Source: a virus
Direction: 5' to 3' (one strand)
Virus record (IMG/VR): IMGVR_UViG_3300042549_001103
Coordinates: 1-61,630 of that record
DNA: 61,630 bases
Under the pieces are notes generated by a model. That model saw only the letters and a list, made by a program, of their open reading frames with translations, did no database searches and had not been told where the DNA came from. This document shows positions 57,501 through 61,630 of this stretch, piece after piece (position 1 is the first letter of the stretch; every line of letters starts with the position of its first letter). The position numbers and the translations under genes were made by a program.

Positions 57501-57613
57501 CAGCGTCTACAACTACAACGGTGTTGGATTTTAACGTAAACGGTACGGCGGGTAATTTAGTGACGCTGAACTCTAGCATTCCCGGAACTAGATTTACACT
57601 TGTAAGAGCTTAG
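54548..57613 (+). CDS. Large repetitive beta-helix tail adhesin, 1021 aa
   Basis: ATG at 54548, 1 bp after the previous stop; the frame is open further upstream but only across that gene. The N-terminus MDRYWVGGAGTWDATTTTNWSATSGG with ADNVIFD is a common carbohydrate- or surface-binding phage protein motif. The rest consists of Thr/Asn/Gly-rich units (TLTNGTLDL.., TRAIAFGTGNITTTG, GTQLVTTNG) that predict a solenoid. Two long near-identical repeats are annotated separately. Probable host-recognition or decoration fibre. Confidence 0.75.
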   Translation: MDRYWVGGAGTWDATTTTNWSATSGGAGGASAPTSADNVIFDSASNATLYTVTVGTNAVCEDLTVAAPLTGAVTFSLAATARIDCYGSMTLPAANCTWTGVTGALVTFRATTTGKTITTNGVTLTLTSLTFNGVGGAWTLGSALTFTGSTTGLIVTNGTFNSGNFNITGVVFAVNAVGTQVINLGSSTVTLSASGSITFSQTAGLTFNAGTSQINCSTASPTFTGGGQTFYNVSFTSASAGNTTISGANTFNDLNQTSRSATSIRGFSLGANQTVSGTLTLGAANTSIRRIQVQSDIIGTRRTIALNGTLAALADIDFRDIGAAGTVATPWTGTRLGDGLNNSNITFDAAKDVYWNLVAGGDWSGTGWALSSGGTPDANNFPLAQDKAIIENTGLNTSATITLGVAWWIGEFDASTRSNAMTFSNSTATPIVYKNVTLSSAVTMTGTGVWSFVGQGITQILDTNTATFVPPITVNSATGTLQLAEDTTCSATVTLTSGTLSLNNFNLTCNIFTYSSTLTRAIAFGTGVINVTGTNAAVLSAGSNSTGFSYTGTPRFNLTGAGVGGQTRTLLFAQAGITEANAVDVYVTAGADTIASSGTGFFLKTLDFTGFTGAFTRATGSSLFGNLVISSGMTLTAGIGTTTFAATSGTQLVTTNGVVLDFPITQNGIGGTVQLQDNLTMGSTRTFTLTNGTLDLDDNTLTTGLFNSNNVNTRAIAFGTGNITTTGSGIAWTTATPINFSYTGTPTVNISNNSATSTTINTGLLTELQALNFNYTIGTYTLIDSTNCVYGSVNFTGFAGTIAGTARAVFGNYTLSTGMTLTAGTGVTTFAATSGTQLVTTNGKTLDFPIVQSGVGGTVQLQDNLTMGSTRQFTLTNGTFNVNGKVFTTGIFSSANSNTRTLNLGANGTLAINGGGWTAPTATGLTLSGTGTISMDLATAKTFAGGGLVYPYTLNQGGAGTLSITGANTFADMTNTVQPTTITFPASTTTTVLDFNVNGTAGNLVTLNSSIPGTRFTLVRA
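56441..57183 (+). repeat. Two approx. 183 bp repeats inside the adhesin gene
   Basis: 56443-56625 and 57001-57183 encode near-identical blocks (GMTLTAGxGxTTFAATSGTQ through NLTMGSTRxFTLTNGT). Differences are mostly synonymous or in solvent-type residues, so the copies likely arose by duplication and are kept similar by recombination or selection. Confidence 0.8.
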
Positions 57614-57615
57614 CC

Positions 57616-58155
57616 ATGAGCTTTATTCGCAGTTACCTAAGCATCACCGATAGCGCGGCTTCACCAACAAGTCTTTGGTACGCCGAAAACTCTGTTAACG
57701 GCGGCAATAACACCGGGTGGAATATAAATACGGGTATCATAATATTTTGTAATTATTTAAATATACAAGATAGCGTTGCGTCCCCCACTCTGACTTGGTA
57801 TGCCAACACATCTACAGATAGCGGTAACAACCTTGACTGGATATTTGTTAACTATTACGAAGTAGATGCATCAGATACGATTACACTTACAGACATACAG
57901 GACGCAACTAGAACTCAGTTTGGCTCGATTTCTGAGTCAATTAGTTTTACCGATACTCAGAGCGCCATATTCGATTTTGCGCCGCAGATTGCGGAGTCGT
58001 TAACGTTGACCGATTCGGAATCGGCTATTGCTGTGTATGTGCCAACAGTAACAGACACCATTACGCTTGTTGACGCCCCAGTTCAACGAGGCTGGATTAA
58101 GATTGTTAACAGCCAAAACCCGAATTGGGTTGATATTAATAATTATCAAGGATAA
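57616..58155 (+). CDS. Tail-associated repeat protein, 179 aa
   Basis: ATG 2 bp after the adhesin stop. Residues 1-76 contain a duplicated unit (YLSITDSAASPTSLWYAENS and YLNIQDSVASPTLTWYANTS). Residues 80-150 contain four ESxxxTDxxSA units (DTITLTDIQDA, ESISFTDTQSA, ESLTLTDSESA). The tail GWIKIVNSQNPNWVDI is of the type seen in phage fibre-attached domains. Probable tail-tip or fibre part. Confidence 0.7.
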   Translation: MSFIRSYLSITDSAASPTSLWYAENSVNGGNNTGWNINTGIIIFCNYLNIQDSVASPTLTWYANTSTDSGNNLDWIFVNYYEVDASDTITLTDIQDATRTQFGSISESISFTDTQSAIFDFAPQIAESLTLTDSESAIAVYVPTVTDTITLVDAPVQRGWIKIVNSQNPNWVDINNYQG

Positions 58156-58158
58156 AAC

Positions 58159-60003
58159 ATGCCAAGTACCTTCTCGCCCTCGCTAAGAATTGAACTCATC
58201 GGTGATGGTGAGCAGTCTGGCGTTTGGGGACAAACTACCAATAACAACTTAGGCGACTTGCTTGAGCAAGCTATTGCCGGGCGTACAGCTTTAAACGTCA
58301 CCGCTGGCGACCTTACGCTCACATCGTTAAACGGCGTAGTGGATGAGGCGCGAAGCGCTGTGCTTGCGGTGACTGGCACACCCGGCGTGACTCGGATCCT
58401 TACGATCCCTAACGTCAAAAAGACTTACACGGTAATCAACAGCACCGCTAACATCGTTCAGATCAAGACCCCATCAGGTACAGCTTATGATTGCGCACCG
58501 TTATCACAGTCGTATGTGAACTGTGATGGTGTTAACGTTGTTACTGGGCGCTCGATTACAGACGGCGCTAATTTAATCACTTCTCTTGCTGCACCATTTA
58601 ACTCGCCGTCATTTACTGGCAACGTGGGTATTGGTACAGCTACGGCTACACTGCCACTAACCATTGGGGATTCTACGCTCCCCGCTGGGGCAACGATTGC
58701 TGGGCAAATGATTAGTTCTGATGTAGCTGCTGCAACGGCGCTGTTAAGCATTCGTCGTTCTTCTGCTTCTGGAAATGCGGGCTTAGCCCAATTCGTTTCT
58801 TCAGGAACCGCAGCTGCCCCTACAGCGGTTGCACTTAATCGTGGTCTGGGAAGAAATGATTGGTTGGGTTTTGATGGCACTAACTATATCAACGCCGCTG
58901 CGATAACAACTGCTGTAGATGGAGCGGTATCCACTGGTGTTGTCCCCGGCAGAATGATTTTTTCAACATCTACAACTAATACCCCAGTAGAACGTATGCG
59001 CATTACTAGCGCAGGCGACGTAGGCATTGGTACAAGTACGCCTTTTACAGCATCTACAACTTTTGACAACGGTAAAAACCCGTTGGTTGCTGATGGTGGC
59101 TATTACGGTGGCGGCGCGTACTACAACTCCACAGACTGGTTCAACACAACCTCATCGCAAGGTGGTTGGGTTATTAGAAACAGCGGTGGTGTGTTTACTT
59201 TATATACGGGGCCAAACTCCGGCGTAGCAGGCACAGCGTTTACGGATTTCGCTGAGCGTGTGCGCGTAGACAGCGCTGGCAAAGTAGGGATTGGTACAAA
59301 TGCTCCCGCATGTTCACTTCAAGTAAACGGTAGTATTCGCGCAAGGGGTGGCGCACCGGGGGCGCTGGGGGTAAATAATAACGGTTTCGCATTTGCTGGC
59401 AACGGGGGAGACGCTGATTCAGGTATGTATAGCTCTGCTGATGGACAACTTGAGTTTTATACAAATGCCGTAGAAGGAATGCGTGTAGACGGCGCAGGTA
59501 ACGTGGGAATCGGTACAAGTACGCCAGCTTCCAAACTAGAGGTTAACGGTTTGATTAGGGCGACTGGCATTACTGGTAAAGCAGGTACAAGTGGTGCGTT
59601 TAGTAATCCCTTTAATATAAATTGGACTGGTTCTGATGCAGAACTCTGGATTGATGCGGTAAATCTTGGAAATATTGCATTATTTTCTGACTATCGTATT
59701 AAACGTAACATTCAAACACAAACCATACCTGCGCTTGAGCGTGTAATGCAATTGCGCCCAGTCACTTATCAGATGGCTGATTACGGCACATTGTTTAAAC
59801 AAAACGAAGACATCAAAGAAGGTTTTATTGCTCACGAAGTTCAAGCGGTAATTCCAAGCGGTGTTGAAGGCGCTAAAGATGACGAAACAAAAATACAATC
59901 TTTGCGTTTAGACGCTATGCTCGCTGTCGCAATAAAAGCAATCCAAGAGCAACAAGCAATCATATCCGCAATGGAAGCACGACTAGCAGCGCTGGAGGCG
60001 TAA
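58159..60003 (+). CDS. Tail fibre with C-terminal S74 self-cleaving chaperone
   Basis: In these 614 residues, the N-terminus (TFSPSLRIELIGDGEQSGVWG) is a widespread phage fibre start for attachment to the virion. The middle repeats GNVGIGTSTP and MRVDGAGNVGIGT, a tail-spike-like pattern. The C-terminal 105 residues are an S74 intramolecular chaperone domain, FSDYRIKRNI (S510, K515), then GFIAHEVQAVIP, LRLDAMLAVAIKAIQEQQ. In this family Ser-Lys self-cleavage releases the chaperone after trimer folding. Confidence 0.9.
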   Translation: MPSTFSPSLRIELIGDGEQSGVWGQTTNNNLGDLLEQAIAGRTALNVTAGDLTLTSLNGVVDEARSAVLAVTGTPGVTRILTIPNVKKTYTVINSTANIVQIKTPSGTAYDCAPLSQSYVNCDGVNVVTGRSITDGANLITSLAAPFNSPSFTGNVGIGTATATLPLTIGDSTLPAGATIAGQMISSDVAAATALLSIRRSSASGNAGLAQFVSSGTAAAPTAVALNRGLGRNDWLGFDGTNYINAAAITTAVDGAVSTGVVPGRMIFSTSTTNTPVERMRITSAGDVGIGTSTPFTASTTFDNGKNPLVADGGYYGGGAYYNSTDWFNTTSSQGGWVIRNSGGVFTLYTGPNSGVAGTAFTDFAERVRVDSAGKVGIGTNAPACSLQVNGSIRARGGAPGALGVNNNGFAFAGNGGDADSGMYSSADGQLEFYTNAVEGMRVDGAGNVGIGTSTPASKLEVNGLIRATGITGKAGTSGAFSNPFNINWTGSDAELWIDAVNLGNIALFSDYRIKRNIQTQTIPALERVMQLRPVTYQMADYGTLFKQNEDIKEGFIAHEVQAVIPSGVEGAKDDETKIQSLRLDAMLAVAIKAIQEQQAIISAMEARLAALEA

Positions 60004-60705
60004 ATGGTTGTAGCAAAGAAACCAGTTGCCAAGACCGCTGCTAAAAAGGCAGTGGTTAAACGCGCACCTGTTAAGAGCCTTCCAATCAAGCGAGCCAAAC
60101 CCGCCGCTAAGCAGGACATGACGGACAAGATTTTTGACCTTATCAAGTGGGTAGACAACCCGTTTAAACTTGTTTCTGTCATTCTCTTGTCTACTATTGT
60201 GTTTGCTGGATACTTTGCTTGGGACAGCCGTCAGGTCATTCTGGCAGCTATTCAGTCTAACAACTCGATGCCACAGTTAAAGACCCATGACGAGCTTTTG
60301 CCTTTGGCGACCAAGTTAGTTAAAGATATTAACGCTGTGGGTATCGTAGTCAACAAGGTCAACCTAGCCACCAACAGTCGCACAACCGTACTTGCCATCG
60401 CCAACGGCGAGCGTAACCCAAAGCTAGAGGGCGTGACTGTATCTTTGTTTGCTGCGAGTCCAGAGCGCAACGCAGACATTGTGTCCATGCTTAACAACGA
60501 AGTGTCCTGCAAACCCTTTCAATCATCGTCACCAGTTGGCGAATGGGCAAAGTCACAAGGCGTGACCTATATGTGCAGAGCCTCAATCCCGAACGAGATT
60601 GGCAAGTTTGCCGGATACATTGCAGTTGGCTTTAAGTCTGAGCCATTAGATATTAACTCTGTCAAAACCCGCATGATTTTAACCGCTACGGAGATGGACA
60701 AATGA
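60004..60705 (+). CDS. Membrane-anchored protein of the lysis cassette, 233 aa
   Basis: ATG follows the fibre stop directly. Residues 1-38 are Lys/Ala/Pro-rich; residues about 54-73 are one transmembrane helix; residues 75-233 form a likely periplasmic domain (LLPLATKLVKDINAVGIVVNKVNL, GERNPKLEGVTVSLFAASPERN). The order before holin and endolysin suggests a lysis role, for example spanin-like or regulator, but no spanin signature is seen. Confidence 0.65.
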   Translation: MVVAKKPVAKTAAKKAVVKRAPVKSLPIKRAKPAAKQDMTDKIFDLIKWVDNPFKLVSVILLSTIVFAGYFAWDSRQVILAAIQSNNSMPQLKTHDELLPLATKLVKDINAVGIVVNKVNLATNSRTTVLAIANGERNPKLEGVTVSLFAASPERNADIVSMLNNEVSCKPFQSSSPVGEWAKSQGVTYMCRASIPNEIGKFAGYIAVGFKSEPLDINSVKTRMILTATEMDK

Positions 60706-60788
60706 AAGCAAAATGGGAAGCAATTAAGACTTGGTGTGATGCCAAGTGGACAGCAATTAAAATCCGGTTTTCAGGCGTGAGGTTCTAA
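60702..60788 (+). CDS. Coupled micropeptide in the lysis cassette, 28 aa
   Basis: ATGA overlap with the preceding gene and TAA 1 bp before the holin ATG. MKAKWEAIKTWCDAKWTAIK then IRFSGVRF is a Trp/Lys-rich amphipathic helix, consisting of a near-repeat AKWEAIKTW / AKWTAIKIR. It could bind membranes or only couple translation. Likely translated; function unknown. Confidence 0.5.
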   Translation: MKAKWEAIKTWCDAKWTAIKIRFSGVRF

Positions 60789-60789
60789 C

Positions 60790-61221
60790 ATGATACCGAT
60801 TATGGAAATATTTAATATTGGTGGCAAGATCATTGACAAGATCTGGCCCGATCCCGCGCAGGCAGACCAAGCCAAACTCAAGCTGTTAGAGCTTCAGCAG
60901 AATGGCGACCTTGCCAAGATTCAAGCGGATATGCAGGAGCAGGGAGAGCTTACCAAGCGCCAAGAAAACGACATGAGGTCTGACTCTTGGTTGTCTAAAA
61001 ACATCCGCCCAATGACCTTGATTGCTATTCTATCTGGCTACTTCACGTTTGCCATGATGTCTGCTTTTGACATAGAAACAAACAAGGCGTATGTCGAACT
61101 GCTTGGTCAGTGGGGAATGTTGATTATGTCCTTCTATTTCGGCGGACGAACACTAGAAAAGATTATTGACATGAAAGCTAAAGAAAAGATTACTGAAACG
61201 GAGATTAAAAATGCAAAGTAA
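60790..61221 (+). CDS. Holin, GTA-holin 3TM type
   Basis: In these 143 residues, GGKIIDKIWPDPAQADQAKLKLLELQQNGDLAKI, then RSDSWLSKNIRPMTLIAILSGYFTFAMM and LLGQWGMLIMSFYFGGRTLEKI, a full match to the pattern of the three-helix holins named for gene-transfer-agent release. It would open the inner membrane to let the endolysin out. The endolysin gene overlaps its last 11 bp. Confidence 0.85.
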   Translation: MIPIMEIFNIGGKIIDKIWPDPAQADQAKLKLLELQQNGDLAKIQADMQEQGELTKRQENDMRSDSWLSKNIRPMTLIAILSGYFTFAMMSAFDIETNKAYVELLGQWGMLIMSFYFGGRTLEKIIDMKAKEKITETEIKNAK

Positions 61222-61630
61222 TTGGCAACAAGCGTTTAAACAGATGCTTGCCTCTGAGGGCGGTTTTACTGATGATGAGCGCGATAAAGGCAACAAGCTT
61301 CCAGATGGGCGCAAAGGCTCCACTATGCTTGGCGTTACGCAATTCAACTGGGAAAACCATATTGGACACCAAGTCACGCACGATCAAATGCGTAAGCTGA
61401 CTGCTGCTGACGTTGAGCCGTTGTACAAAAAGAAGTACTGGGACGTTGTTCGCGCCGACGAGCTACCAAGCGGGATTGATTATTTGGTGTTTGATATGGG
61501 CGTTAACGCAGGCCCCGGTCGTTCTATTAAACTATTGCAAACCGCTGTAGGCGTCCCTGCTGATGGTGGACTTGGGCCAATCTCCATGAAAGCGATTTTA
61601 GCTGCTGACCCTGTTGAGCTAATTGAAAAG
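61211..61630 (+). CDS. Endolysin, GH108-type (5' part; continues at base 1)
   Basis: ATG at 61211 overlaps the holin. SWQQ-like start, then LASEGGFTDD with the catalytic Glu (E16) of glycoside hydrolase 108 enzymes, KGSTMLGVTQFNW, KKKYWDVVRADELPSGIDYLVFDMGVNAGPG, and a peptidoglycan-binding-type end. No signal peptide, so release needs the holin. The last 27 bases repeat 1-27; the complete gene is about 178 codons. Confidence 0.9.
   Translation, partial: MQSNWQQAFKQMLASEGGFTDDERDKGNKLPDGRKGSTMLGVTQFNWENHIGHQVTHDQMRKLTAADVEPLYKKKYWDVVRADELPSGIDYLVFDMGVNAGPGRSIKLLQTAVGVPADGGLGPISMKAILAADPVELIEK
61604..61630. repeat. 27 bp identity with the left end (circular closure)
   Basis: 61604-61630 is identical to 1-27 and joins the endolysin frame correctly, showing that the contig is circular. 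The short overlap is likely an assembly k-mer overlap rather than a biological terminal repeat. Confidence 0.9.

Noticed and set aside
61604-61630. Biological direct terminal repeat
   Set aside because: 27 bp is too short for typical phage terminal repeats and lies inside a coding region; an assembly overlap on a circular graph explains it.

Overview
The window is a complete, circularly permuted genome of a tailed double-stranded DNA bacteriophage. The last 27 bases (61604-61630) repeat bases 1-27, and a GH108 endolysin gene runs off the right edge and finishes at 142-144, so the unit is about 61,603 bp cut inside the lysis gene. The P22-type portal, gp4-like adaptor, gp10-like tail protein and very large internal (ejection-type) virion proteins, with no tail tube, sheath or tape-measure gene, point to a short-tailed (podovirus-like) phage. 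The lysis gene types and protein style suggest a Gram-negative aquatic host, which is an inference. I see no integrase, CI-type repressor, tRNA or CRISPR, so a lytic life style is likely.

Layout. The + strand carries virion and lysis genes from about 39.3 kb through the right end and around to 15.83 kb: terminase small and large subunits, portal, GroES-like co-chaperonin, scaffold, capsid-associated protein and major capsid protein (39.3-47.6 kb); decoration, small basic and adaptor proteins (47.8-52.6 kb); tail and fibre proteins ending in an S74 self-processing fibre (53.3-60.0 kb); a lysis cassette (60.0 kb to 144); then the gp10-like tail protein, a beta-rich protein and three ejection-type proteins plus a GNAT gene (148-15830). 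Two HNH homing endonucleases interrupt this block. The - strand, read right to left from 38.9 to 15.9 kb, carries the early and replication genes: small unknown proteins, an AAA+/VWA/DUF3150-like module, unknown proteins, regulators, VRR-NUC and Cas4-like nucleases, family A DNA polymerase, HNH-like protein, SNF2-like helicase, a probable ssDNA-binding protein and a primase-helicase. The two blocks converge on a terminator at 15829-15858 and diverge from about 38.94-39.34 kb.

Regulation and noncoding DNA. Three near-consensus sigma70 promoters (TTGACA, 17-18 bp, TATAAT) drive - strand operons. Eight copies of a 15-16 bp palindrome (CCTTAC, 3-4 bp, GTAAGG) lie mostly directly 5' of - strand ribosome binding sites, and could be DNA operators or small RNA hairpins. 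Between 36.9 and 38.0 kb is a gene-poor island with a 31 bp direct repeat, a cluster of GAACATT repeats next to AT-rich DNA (candidate origin), and an ordered A-B-B-A-B-B-A array of two repeat families. A second structured noncoding stretch precedes the helicase (22.2-22.44 kb).

The most unusual items are the palindrome regulon, the repeat array, the AAA+/VWA module, two endonuclease insertions whose junctions can be read, a split DUF5872-type gene, zinc-protease motifs inside two virion proteins, and several very small genes coupled by ATGA overlaps. Family names come from recognising sequence patterns; no database search was run.
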